A stretch of DNA of 20,857 nt, taken from NCBI GenBank assembly GCA_029934555.1, contig JAOZMA010000006.1:1-20857 (forward strand), in the 5' to 3' direction. Below, piece after piece: positions 1-6,001 of this stretch; the stretch's first letter is position 1; every line of letters starts with the position of its first letter. The notes below the pieces were generated by a model, which was not told the origin of the DNA, made no database searches, and saw nothing but the letters and a program-made list of their open reading frames with translations. The DNA is from Acidimicrobiia bacterium. GTDB lineage: Bacteria > Actinomycetota > Acidimicrobiia > Spongiisociales > UBA5794. A program made the translations under genes and the position numbers.

Positions 1-32
1 GACGGACCAGTATCGAGGACGATCAGTCCCAT
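1..32 (-). CDS. PIN-domain toxin (VapC-like), 5' end only
   Basis: Only the first ten codons are inside the window; the rest lies beyond base 1. The ATG (32-30) overlaps the last codons and stop of the AbrB-type antitoxin gene in another frame. It reads MGLIVLDTGP, the usual first beta strand of a PIN-domain ribonuclease, whose Asp (LDTG) is the first acidic metal ligand. The position, directly after and overlapping an antitoxin gene, is the standard antitoxin-toxin order. PIN toxins of this type cleave RNA, often tRNA or rRNA, when the antitoxin is lost. Inference rests on ten residues plus context, so the family call is moderate. Confidence 0.6.
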   Translation of the reverse strand, partial: MGLIVLDTGP

Positions 33-250
33 TCTTCGCGAAGGTCGTCAATGCCGGCGTCGTCGAACGTGCCGGTCAGCGCGCCTGCATAGGTGTCCAG
101 GGGATCAGCAGCGCGTTCCAGCGTTACAGCACCGGAGTTGGCCGCTCGCACCACGAGTCGATCCCCGACGCGGAGTCCCGCGGCGGCGAAGGCGTCGGCG
201 GGGATAGTCACCTGGTGTTTCGTGCTGATGGTCGTCGTGTTCCGGGCCAT
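23..250 (-). CDS. AbrB/SpoVT (MazE-like) antitoxin, 75 aa
   Basis: A small DNA-binding antitoxin. Residues about 5-50 show the AbrB/SpoVT swapped-hairpin pattern: TTTISTKHQVTIPADAF, then GLRVGDRLVV, then VTLERA. The acidic C-terminal tail (from about residue 50) is the part that usually wraps the toxin. The stop overlaps the start of a PIN-domain gene, so the two form an AbrB/PIN toxin-antitoxin operon. Such antitoxins bind their own promoter, alone or with the toxin. An inverted repeat over the -10 element just upstream fits this autoregulation. The ATG at 250 is chosen because a good promoter ends six bases before it and no Shine-Dalgarno sequence is present, so the mRNA is probably leaderless. 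Confidence 0.85.
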   Translation of the reverse strand: MARNTTTISTKHQVTIPADAFAAAGLRVGDRLVVRAANSGAVTLERAADPLDTYAGALTGTFDDAGIDDLREEWD

Positions 251-251
251 A

Positions 252-285
252 TCTTTACTCTATGTGATGAAGGTAAAGAATTCAA
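252..285 (-). promoter_or_regulatory. Leaderless promoter and operator of the AbrB/PIN operon
   Basis: On the minus strand there is a -35 TTGAAT (285-280), a 17-base spacer and a -10 TAGAGT (262-257), then six bases to the ATG at 250. An inverted repeat TCTTTAC/GTAAAGA (plus-strand 252-258 and 273-279, 14 bases apart) covers the -10 and most of the spacer. It is the natural candidate binding site for the antitoxin or the antitoxin-toxin complex. Confidence 0.55.
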
Positions 286-316
286 GAGTGTTGTGAACGA
301 TGTCTCAACGCGACGA

Positions 317-339
317 AACCCCCTGCCGCTCAGAGGGTT
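317..339 (-). terminator. Hairpin downstream of the tRNA operon, probable terminator
   Basis: A 9-bp stem (317-325 with 331-339, one G-U pair, 5-base loop) lies just after the tRNA-Phe 3' end in the direction of transcription. The following T-run is weak (TTTCGTCG), so this is a GC-rich actinobacterial-style terminator at best. Confidence 0.4.
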
Positions 340-346
340 CGAACCG

Positions 347-419
347 TGGTCAGGGGCAGGGTCGAACTGCCGACCTCTGGTTTTTCAGACCAGCGCTCTA
401 CCAGCTGAGCTACCTGACC
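347..419 (-). tRNA. tRNA-Phe (GAA)
   Basis: A 73-base cloverleaf. The acceptor arm GGTCAGG pairs with CCTGACC and the discriminator is A. The D-stem is GCTC/GAGC. The anticodon stem CTGGT/ACCAG encloses the loop CTGAAAA with anticodon GAA at 386-384. The T-stem is GGCAG/CTGCC. No CCA is encoded. It is the last gene of a three-tRNA operon. Confidence 0.96.
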
Positions 420-432
420 GGGCAGACACCAA

Positions 433-454
433 CGCCCGGGCCGAAACCCGGGCG
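433..454 (-). other. Perfect hairpin in the tRNA-Asp/tRNA-Phe spacer
   Basis: CGCCCGGG (433-440) and CCCGGGCG (447-454) form a perfect 8-bp stem with a 6-base loop between two tRNAs of the same transcript. It could be an RNase processing signal or a partial terminator that lowers tRNA-Phe output. No T-run follows. Confidence 0.45.
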
Positions 455-465
455 GAAGCGTCTGG

Positions 466-540
466 CGGGAGCGACGGGATTTGAACCCGCGACCTCCGGC
501 TTGACAGGCCGGCGTGAACTCCAGACTTCACCACGCCCCC
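466..540 (-). tRNA. tRNA-Asp (GTC)
   Basis: A 75-base cloverleaf. The acceptor arm GGGGGCG pairs with CGCTCCC (one G-U) and the discriminator is G. The D-stem is GTGA/TCAC. The anticodon loop CTGTCAA has GTC at 505-503. The T-arm contains GGTTCAAATCC. The next three transcribed bases (465-463) read CCA, so this tRNA has an encoded 3' CCA while its two neighbours do not. Only five bases separate it from tRNA-Glu. Confidence 0.95.
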
Positions 541-545
541 GATCG

Positions 546-618
546 TGCCCCCAGGGGAATTCGAATCCCCGTTGCCGCCTTGAAAGGGCGGAGTCCTAGG
601 CCGCTGGACGATGGGGGC
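546..618 (-). tRNA. tRNA-Glu (TTC)
   Basis: A 73-base cloverleaf. The acceptor arm GCCCCCA pairs with TGGGGGC and the discriminator is A. The D-stem is GTCC/GGAC. The anticodon stem CCGCC/GGCGG encloses CTTTCAA with TTC at 584-582. The T-stem is GGGGA/TCCCC. It is the first gene of the Glu-Asp-Phe operon, an arrangement common in actinobacteria. Confidence 0.96.
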
Positions 619-629
619 AGGGCCCCGAA

Positions 630-657
630 AGCATAACGACCTTGGATAGGCAGTGAA
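630..657 (-). promoter_or_regulatory. Candidate promoter of the tRNA operon
   Basis: On the minus strand there is TTCACT (657-652), a 16-base spacer and TATGCT (635-630), placing initiation a few bases before tRNA-Glu. The match is by eye only. Confidence 0.4.
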
Positions 658-700
658 CACGGGAGTATATCGGCCTATTCGCCTTGTGAACAGACCGAGC

Positions 701-716
701 AGGGACCTCCGGCCCC
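701..716 (+). promoter_or_regulatory. DosR/DevR-like box 1 upstream of acs
   Basis: AGGGACCTCCGGCCCC resembles the mycobacterial DosR consensus TTSGGGACTWWAGTCCCSAA and especially its common GGGAC(N)nGGCCC natural form. It is the distal member of a tandem pair, identical over 17 bases (699-715 and 721-737), with a 22-base period. That spacing is about two helical turns, so both sites face the same side of the DNA. Confidence 0.5.
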
Positions 717-722
717 ATCGGC

Positions 723-738
723 AGGGACCTCCGGCCCT
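723..738 (+). promoter_or_regulatory. DosR/DevR-like box 2 upstream of acs
   Basis: AGGGACCTCCGGCCCT is the proximal copy. The centre is near base 730. Possible -10 elements lie further downstream (TAACCT at 761-766 or TATATC at 770-775), and no good -35 is visible, which suits an activator-dependent promoter. Confidence 0.52.
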
Positions 739-800
739 CCCAACGAACGGCTCTGGCACATAACCTGCGTATATCTGTTCGCTATCCGGAGGTTGTAGCT

Positions 801-2747
801 GTGGCCGACGTCACTCTTGAGAACTTGATGTCCGAGGATCGGGTCTTCCCGCCGTCCCCTGAATTCGTGGCTGCAGCGAACGCTGGGCCGGAGATTTACG
901 AGGAGGCCGCTGACTCGGAAGCATGGTGGATGAAACAGGCCCTCGACCGCATCACCTGGTACCAGGAGCCAACGATCGGTCTCAACTCCGACAACGCACC
1001 GTTCTACAAGTGGTTCGAGGACGGGAAGCTGAATCTCTCTTACAACTGCCTCGACCGTCACCTCGACACCATCGGCGACAAGATCGCCTATCACTGGATC
1101 GGCGAACCCGGCGACACTCGCGATATCACCTACTCGGAACTTCACAAGGAAGTCTCGAAGTTCGCCAACGTATTGAAGTCCCTCGGTGTGGAGAAGGGCG
1201 ACCGCGTCGCCGTCTACATGGGGATGGTCCCGGAGCTTCCGATCACGATGCTCGCCTGTGCGCGGATCGGCGCCGTCCACTCGGTGTGCTTCGGCGGCTT
1301 CTCCTCGGATTCACTCGCCGACCGGATCCAGGACGGCACGGCGAAGGTCCTCGTGACGCAGGACGGATCCTGGCGCAGAGGTTCCGTGTTCCCGCTCAAG
1401 GACTACGCCGACGTTGCGGTCGATGCCTCCCCGACGATCGAGAACGTCGTTGTCGTCGAGCGTGCGAAGAACGACATCTCGATGACCGAAGGCCGTGACT
1501 TCTGGTGGCATGAGCTGATGGAGGGCCAATCCGAGGTCTGCGAGCCGGAGGTGATGGACGCCGAGGACCTCCTCTACATCCTCTATACGTCCGGGACGAC
1601 CGGAAAGCCGAAGGGCATCGTCCACACCCAGGGCGGATATCTGGCCGGTGTCATGACCACCCACTCCCTCGTCTTCGACATCAAGGACGACGACGTCTAC
1701 TGGTGCGGTGCCGACATCGGCTGGGTCACCGGCCATTCGTACATCGTGTACGGACCGCTCGCCAACGGCGTCACCGGCGTCATGTACGAAGGCACACCCG
1801 ACACGCCGGGCAAGGACCGCCTGTGGCAGATCATCGAGGACTACAAGGTCACGATCTTCTACACCGCTCCGACCGCGATCCGTGCGTTCATGAAGTGGGG
1901 CGACGAGTACCCGGCGATGCACGATCTGTCATCGCTCCGGCTGCTCGGGACGGTCGGCGAGCCGATCAATCCCGAGGCCTGGATGTGGTACAACGAGCAC
2001 ATCGGTGGCGGGAACTGCCCGATCGTCGACACGTGGTGGCAGACCGAGACCGGCGCCATCATGATCACGCCGCTCCCCGGCGCAGTGACGACGAAGCCCG
2101 GTTCGGCGACGTTCCCGTTCCCCGGCATCGGCGCGACCGCCGTCGACGAGGACGGCAACGAAGTCGGCATACCCGGCGGCGGATTCCTTGCGCTCACCAA
2201 GCCGTGGCCTGCGATGCTCCGCACGATCTATGGAGATGACCAACGCTACATCGATACCTACTGGTCGCGGTTCGAGGGGATGTACTTCCCCGGTGACGGC
2301 GTCAAGCGTGACGACGAGGGCTACTTCTGGTTGCTCGGACGGGTCGATGACATCATGCTCATCGCCGGTCACAACATCTCGACGACGGAGGTCGAGTCGG
2401 CGCTCGTGTCGCATCCATCGGTCGCGGAAGCTGCGGTCGTTGGTCGCGCAGACCCGGTCACCGGTCAGGCGATCGCTGCGTTCGTGACGCTCAGGGGCGG
2501 CTTTGAAGCTAGCGACGAGTTGCTGCAGGAACTGCGCAACCACGTGGCCGACACGATCGGTCCGATCGCCAAGCCGAAGAGCATCGTGTTCACAGCCGAC
2601 CTTCCGAAGACCCGTTCGGGGAAGATCATGCGACGCCTGCTGAAGGACATCTCCGAGAATCGCGAACTCGGAGACGTGACCACGCTGGCCAACGCCGACA
2701 TCGTCGCCGAGATCGCAAACGCTTCCGCCGGCGGTTCGGACGAGTAG
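801..2747 (+). CDS. acs: Acetyl-CoA synthetase, AMP-forming (648 aa)
   Basis: Converts acetate, ATP and CoA to acetyl-CoA, AMP and PPi in the cytoplasm. The length (648 aa) is typical. The ANL-family signature YTSGTTGKPKG is at residues 262-272. DTWWQTETG (from 410) includes the second Trp (413), which in known Acs closes the acyl pocket to favour acetate. The hinge and CoA region reads GRVDDIMLIAGHNISTTE, an actinobacterial form. PKTRSGKIMRR (602-612) contains K608, the lysine that protein acetylases modify to switch Acs off in well-studied bacteria. The GTG start at 801 is fixed by GGAGG at 788-792, eight bases upstream. Two DosR-like boxes precede it. The oxidoreductase downstream has its own promoter, so co-transcription is not required. 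Confidence 0.97.
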   Translation: MADVTLENLMSEDRVFPPSPEFVAAANAGPEIYEEAADSEAWWMKQALDRITWYQEPTIGLNSDNAPFYKWFEDGKLNLSYNCLDRHLDTIGDKIAYHWIGEPGDTRDITYSELHKEVSKFANVLKSLGVEKGDRVAVYMGMVPELPITMLACARIGAVHSVCFGGFSSDSLADRIQDGTAKVLVTQDGSWRRGSVFPLKDYADVAVDASPTIENVVVVERAKNDISMTEGRDFWWHELMEGQSEVCEPEVMDAEDLLYILYTSGTTGKPKGIVHTQGGYLAGVMTTHSLVFDIKDDDVYWCGADIGWVTGHSYIVYGPLANGVTGVMYEGTPDTPGKDRLWQIIEDYKVTIFYTAPTAIRAFMKWGDEYPAMHDLSSLRLLGTVGEPINPEAWMWYNEHIGGGNCPIVDTWWQTETGAIMITPLPGAVTTKPGSATFPFPGIGATAVDEDGNEVGIPGGGFLALTKPWPAMLRTIYGDDQRYIDTYWSRFEGMYFPGDGVKRDDEGYFWLLGRVDDIMLIAGHNISTTEVESALVSHPSVAEAAVVGRADPVTGQAIAAFVTLRGGFEASDELLQELRNHVADTIGPIAKPKSIVFTADLPKTRSGKIMRRLLKDISENRELGDVTTLANADIVAEIANASAGGSDE

Positions 2748-2769
2748 AGAGGGTCGCAACCTTCGCGCT

Positions 2770-2812
2770 GCTCGTACCTACGTGTCGCTGAGACAGATAC
2801 GTAGGTACGAGC
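2770..2812. terminator. Perfect 14-bp inverted repeat between acs and korA
   Basis: GCTCGTACCTACGT (2770-2783) and ACGTAGGTACGAGC (2799-2812) pair perfectly. Inside the loop GTC-GCTGA-GAC can add a short extra stem with an AGAT bulge. It lies 22 bases after the acs stop. No T-run follows, so it may be a U-less terminator, an mRNA 3'-end stabiliser, or a regulator site for korA, whose promoter begins about ten bases downstream. Confidence 0.5.
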
Positions 2813-2822
2813 GACGGAAGCG

Positions 2823-2851
2823 TTCCCAACGGACCACGCCGTATCTAGCCT
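2823..2851 (+). promoter_or_regulatory. Leaderless promoter of korA
   Basis: TTCCCA (2823-2828), a 17-base spacer and TAGCCT (2846-2851), then seven bases to the ATG at 2859. There is no ribosome-binding site. This spacing favours the Met at 2859 over the one at 2853. Confidence 0.45.
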
Positions 2852-2858
2852 GATGGGC

Positions 2859-3986
2859 ATGACGACGAATACTGAAGCGCCCAGGCGCGAATACGTTGAC
2901 GGAACGAGCGCCATCGTGCGCGGCGCTATCGACGCCGGTTGCACGTTCTTTGCCGGGTACCCGATTACGCCCGCCTCGGGGATCTTGATGTCGATGATGC
3001 GTGAGATCCCGAAGGTCGGCGGCGTGGCGATCCAGGGTGAGGACGAGATCGCGTCGATGGGGATGTGCCTCGGCGCGGCGATGACGGGGGCCAAGGCGAT
3101 GACCGCCACGTCCGGCCCCGGGATCAGCCTCTATTCGGAGAGCATCGGTCTTGCGATCATGGGCGAGGTTCCACTCGTCATCGTCGACGTCCAGCGCCTC
3201 GGACCCGCGACCGGCGGGGCAACAACCGCGGCACAGGGTGACGTCCAGTTCGTCCGTTGGGGAACAGGTGGCGGGTATCCGGTGATCGTGCTGGCCCCGT
3301 CCAATGTCCCCGAGTCGTATTCGCTGACCGTGAAGGCATTCGAACTTGCCGAGCGGTTCCGCTGTCCGGTGTTCCTGCTCACCGACAAGGAGTTGGCGAT
3401 GACGCTCTCGGCGGTCGACGTCGACGGGCCAACGGTCGCCCAAGGCACGGAGCGCACAGAGAAACACGAGGGCCTGCCATATTCCTGGGAGCCGGCCGAC
3501 GCCGTGGAACCGATGAGACGCTACGGCGAAGGGGACGCCTTCCGATTCACCGGATCTACTCACGACGAGGGTGCCTACATCACGAAGAACGCGGCGAAGG
3601 TCGGCGCTCTGAACGAGCATCTCATCGCGAAGATCGAGCACCACCGGGACGAGATCGAGATGGTCGATGCCGACCTCATCCCCGGTGCAGACACCATCGT
3701 GATCTCATACGGAGTTACGGCCGGTGCGGCTCGAGCAGCGATCACACGGTTGCGGTCCGAAGGTGCAACCGTGTCGAGCCTGGTCGTGCACAGCCTGTGG
3801 CCGATCCCCGAGGCGGCTCTCAACGACGCCTTTGAGGGCATCGACCGAATCGTCGTACCAGAGCTGAACATGGGCCTCTACAGCAGAGAGATCGAACGGA
3901 TCGCCGGTAGTCGCGAAGTCATCGGGGTGAATCGGATCGACGGCGGTCTCATCACGGTCGACGAGATCATGGAGGCCGTGCGATGA
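2859..3986 (+). CDS. korA: 2-oxoacid:ferredoxin oxidoreductase, alpha subunit (375 aa)
   Basis: Alpha (pyrimidine and transketolase-like) subunit of a TPP-dependent 2-oxoacid:ferredoxin oxidoreductase, which interconverts a 2-oxoacid plus CoA with acyl-CoA, CO2 and reduced ferredoxin. GYPITPASGI (about 33-42) is the KorA/VorA-type substrate-site motif. GEDEIASMGMCLGAAMTGAK and TATSGPGISL follow, then VQRLGPATGGATTAAQGD, all typical of 2-oxoglutarate-type alpha chains. There is no N-terminal gamma domain, unlike the two-subunit enzymes of Mycobacterium. The start at 2859 is preferred from the leaderless promoter; 2853 would add two residues. Its stop overlaps the beta gene by ATGA, so the two are translationally coupled. 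The substrate could be 2-oxoglutarate, pyruvate or a branched 2-oxoacid. Confidence 0.9.
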   Translation: MTTNTEAPRREYVDGTSAIVRGAIDAGCTFFAGYPITPASGILMSMMREIPKVGGVAIQGEDEIASMGMCLGAAMTGAKAMTATSGPGISLYSESIGLAIMGEVPLVIVDVQRLGPATGGATTAAQGDVQFVRWGTGGGYPVIVLAPSNVPESYSLTVKAFELAERFRCPVFLLTDKELAMTLSAVDVDGPTVAQGTERTEKHEGLPYSWEPADAVEPMRRYGEGDAFRFTGSTHDEGAYITKNAAKVGALNEHLIAKIEHHRDEIEMVDADLIPGADTIVISYGVTAGAARAAITRLRSEGATVSSLVVHSLWPIPEAALNDAFEGIDRIVVPELNMGLYSREIERIAGSREVIGVNRIDGGLITVDEIMEAVR

Positions 3987-5308
3987 GTGCCATCACGATC
4001 ACCCCGATCTCGACGTTCCGCACCGACGACCCGTATCCGTTCTGCCCGGGGTGCGGGCACGGACCGATCCTCGACCGACTCAACGAAGCGATGATCAAGC
4101 TCGACCTCGATCCGGCGAAGGTCGTGATCGTCTCCGACATCGGCTGCTCTGGACTCTCCGACCAGTACTTCATCACGTCGGCGTTCCACGGTCTTCACGG
4201 ACGTTCGACAACATATGCGACCGGCATCAAGCTCGCGAATCCCGATCTCGAAGTCGTTGTGATCATGGGTGACGGAGGGACCGGGATCGGAGGAACGCAC
4301 CTCATCTCGGCAGCCCGGCGGAACATCGGGATCACCGTGATCGTGATGAACAATCTGAACTTCGGAATGACCGGAGGCCAGCACTCGACAACGACACCGG
4401 AGGGCGGCATCACGCCGACGACGCCGTTCGGCAACCTCGAGCACCCACTCGACATCTGTGCCACGGTCGGTGTCAACGGCGCCGCGTACGCCTATCGCGG
4501 GTCATCGTTCGACAGCGACCTCGCCGATAGGTTCGCCGCGGCCATGGAGAAGCCCGGCTTCGCTCTCCTCGATGTTTGGGATCTCTGCACCGCCTACTAC
4601 GTGCGTTCGAACAAGTTCACGCGGGCAGGCATGGAGGAATCCATGCGGTCGTGGGGATTCGAACCCGGTCTCCTCTACGACCGTGACGCCGTCGAGTACT
4701 CGGTCGGGTACCGGGCAGCTCACGCAGCGATCATCGGAACGCCGGTGGCCGACGCGCTCCCCGTTCCCGTTGACTACCCCAACAATCTTGATCGACCGAT
4801 GTCGCTCGTTGTGGCGGGCTCTGCCGGAGGGAAGGTCCGTTCGGCGTCGCGGCTCGTGGCGCTCGGCGGGATGCGATCCGGTCTCTGGGCGGCGCAGCGT
4901 GACGACTATCCGGTAACGGTGAAGTCAGGACACTCGGTTTCGGAGTTGTGGATCGCTCCCCAGGAGATGCCGTTGATGGCGGTGACGAGCCCCGACGTGC
5001 TGGCGATCATCTCATCAGATGGATACGGCAAGGCCGGTCCGTATCTGGGAGCGATGACACCTGACGATCTGGTGCTGACAATCCCGGAGCACTCCGACCT
5101 CGAGACGCAGGCGCGTGTCGTCGTCATCGATCCGACGTCTGCTGAGAATCGCATCCCGAAGACCTCGATGGGTCTCGTCTATCTCTCCGCCGCACTGGCG
5201 ATCACGGACCCATACCCGCTCGATGCACTCCGGGAGGCGGCCGGTGCCGGTTCGTTTGCCGAGGTCAACCTCGAAGCCGTCGAGACCGGGATTGCGCTCG
5301 TCGGATAG
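3983..5308 (+). CDS. korB: 2-oxoacid:ferredoxin oxidoreductase, beta subunit with fused gamma domain (441 aa)
   Basis: Residues 1 to about 265 are the beta subunit that binds thiamine pyrophosphate and a [4Fe-4S] cluster. FCPGCGHG carries C21 and C24, DIGCSG carries C55, and C202 (DLCTAYY) is the likely fourth ligand. The TPP/Mg motif runs from GDGG (96-99) to MNN (122-124). From about residue 270 a second domain begins with LVVAGSAGGKVRSAS and continues with a Rossmann-type region that matches the gamma subunit expected in this enzyme family. Ordinary beta chains are about 280-370 aa, so the extra 170 residues account for the missing separate gamma. No ferredoxin-like delta gene is adjacent. 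The gene ends three bases before the convergent vapC stop. Confidence 0.88.
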   Translation: MSAITITPISTFRTDDPYPFCPGCGHGPILDRLNEAMIKLDLDPAKVVIVSDIGCSGLSDQYFITSAFHGLHGRSTTYATGIKLANPDLEVVVIMGDGGTGIGGTHLISAARRNIGITVIVMNNLNFGMTGGQHSTTTPEGGITPTTPFGNLEHPLDICATVGVNGAAYAYRGSSFDSDLADRFAAAMEKPGFALLDVWDLCTAYYVRSNKFTRAGMEESMRSWGFEPGLLYDRDAVEYSVGYRAAHAAIIGTPVADALPVPVDYPNNLDRPMSLVVAGSAGGKVRSASRLVALGGMRSGLWAAQRDDYPVTVKSGHSVSELWIAPQEMPLMAVTSPDVLAIISSDGYGKAGPYLGAMTPDDLVLTIPEHSDLETQARVVVIDPTSAENRIPKTSMGLVYLSAALAITDPYPLDALREAAGAGSFAEVNLEAVETGIALVG

Positions 5309-5311
5309 GAC

Positions 5312-5707
5312 TCAGCCAACGAGCTGTACCTCGCAGCGGATGCCCGGCGAGCGGGCTAGTCGTCGATCGGCTGTGAGTAGGGGACAATCGAGCGCTTCGG
5401 CGAGTGCCACGTAGACGGCATCGTATGGCGTCAAGTTGCTTCTCAGATCAAACACCCGCGGGAGAAGCGGGATCGCCGGGTACCTCGAGAACGGGAGTTC
5501 CGCAAGGTGTTCCAGTGATCGCTCGAAGGCTTCTAATGACAGGAATCCTCGGAGCCATTGCCTCCGGAGGACGCTGGTGGTCTCCACGTCCGCGATGTCG
5601 GGAACTGCACCGCGGTCGATTCGGCGAAGCATTCCCCTCATCTCCCTACCTCGCCGACCGTCATCACCCAGGGCGGTGGCGAGGATAGATGCGTCGACGA
5701 CTGTCAC
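5312..5707 (-). CDS. vapC: VapC-type PIN-domain ribonuclease toxin (131 aa)
   Basis: A complete PIN domain with all four acidic residues: D5 (VVDAS), E42 (DVETTS), D96 (LTPYDAVYVALAEAL) and D114 (LLTADRRL). These coordinate the metal for RNA cleavage. The GTG start (5707) overlaps the vapB stop as GTGA, so translation is coupled. The length is typical. The toxin appears intact. It ends against the 3' end of korB (three-base gap), with no terminator visible between the convergent genes. Confidence 0.92.
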   Translation of the reverse strand: MTVVDASILATALGDDGRRGREMRGMLRRIDRGAVPDIADVETTSVLRRQWLRGFLSLEAFERSLEHLAELPFSRYPAIPLLPRVFDLRSNLTPYDAVYVALAEALDCPLLTADRRLARSPGIRCEVQLVG

Positions 5708-5937
5708 GAGGCGTCACGATGCGACCGGATGATGGCGACGGCATCGCTGAGAGGAACCCGCCCTCCCGCCGGGTCCGCTTCGATGCGAGCGAGAACCTGC
5801 TGGAGCGTTGGTGTTCGTGCGAGACGCTCAAGCTCTGTCTTCAAGTAGTGCTGCAGCGATTGGCCTGCGTTCGAAGCGCGGTGAACCAGTTCCGCGTGCA
5901 CGTCTTCGGGAACATCGCGTATGAGTACATTGGGCAT
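5704..5937 (-). CDS. vapB: VapB-type ribbon-helix-helix antitoxin (77 aa)
   Basis: The N terminus MPNVLIRDVPEDVHAELVHR followed by AGQSLQHYLKTELERLA is a ribbon-helix-helix fold: a beta strand then two helices, used for DNA binding. The C-terminal half (DAVAIIRSHR) would contact the toxin. The frame is open further upstream to 6060, but the start at 5937 is chosen because the ribbon-helix-helix fold begins there and a promoter with a perfect -35 ends just before it. It lies 64 bases after hypE, so the pair sits at the tail of the hyp cluster but has its own promoter. Confidence 0.88.
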   Translation of the reverse strand: MPNVLIRDVPEDVHAELVHRASNAGQSLQHYLKTELERLARTPTLQQVLARIEADPAGGRVPLSDAVAIIRSHRDAS

Positions 5938-5972
5938 GCTTACAGAATGCAAGCACTGCGAGGCCATGTCAA
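5937..5972 (-). promoter_or_regulatory. vapBC promoter and candidate operator
   Basis: On the minus strand there is a perfect -35 TTGACA (5972-5967), a 17-base spacer and CATTCT (5949-5944), then six bases to the vapB ATG, implying a leaderless mRNA. TGCTT and AAGCA (plus-strand 5937-5941 and 5951-5955) form a short inverted repeat around the -10, a plausible VapBC autoregulation site. Confidence 0.5.
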
Positions 5973-6001
5973 GAGGGTTGATCGACCGAAGCCGGAAGAA
6001 C

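Noticed and set aside
215..759. Several open frames across the tRNA region
   Set aside because: They run through three clear tRNA cloverleaves and have no ribosome-binding sites or family features.
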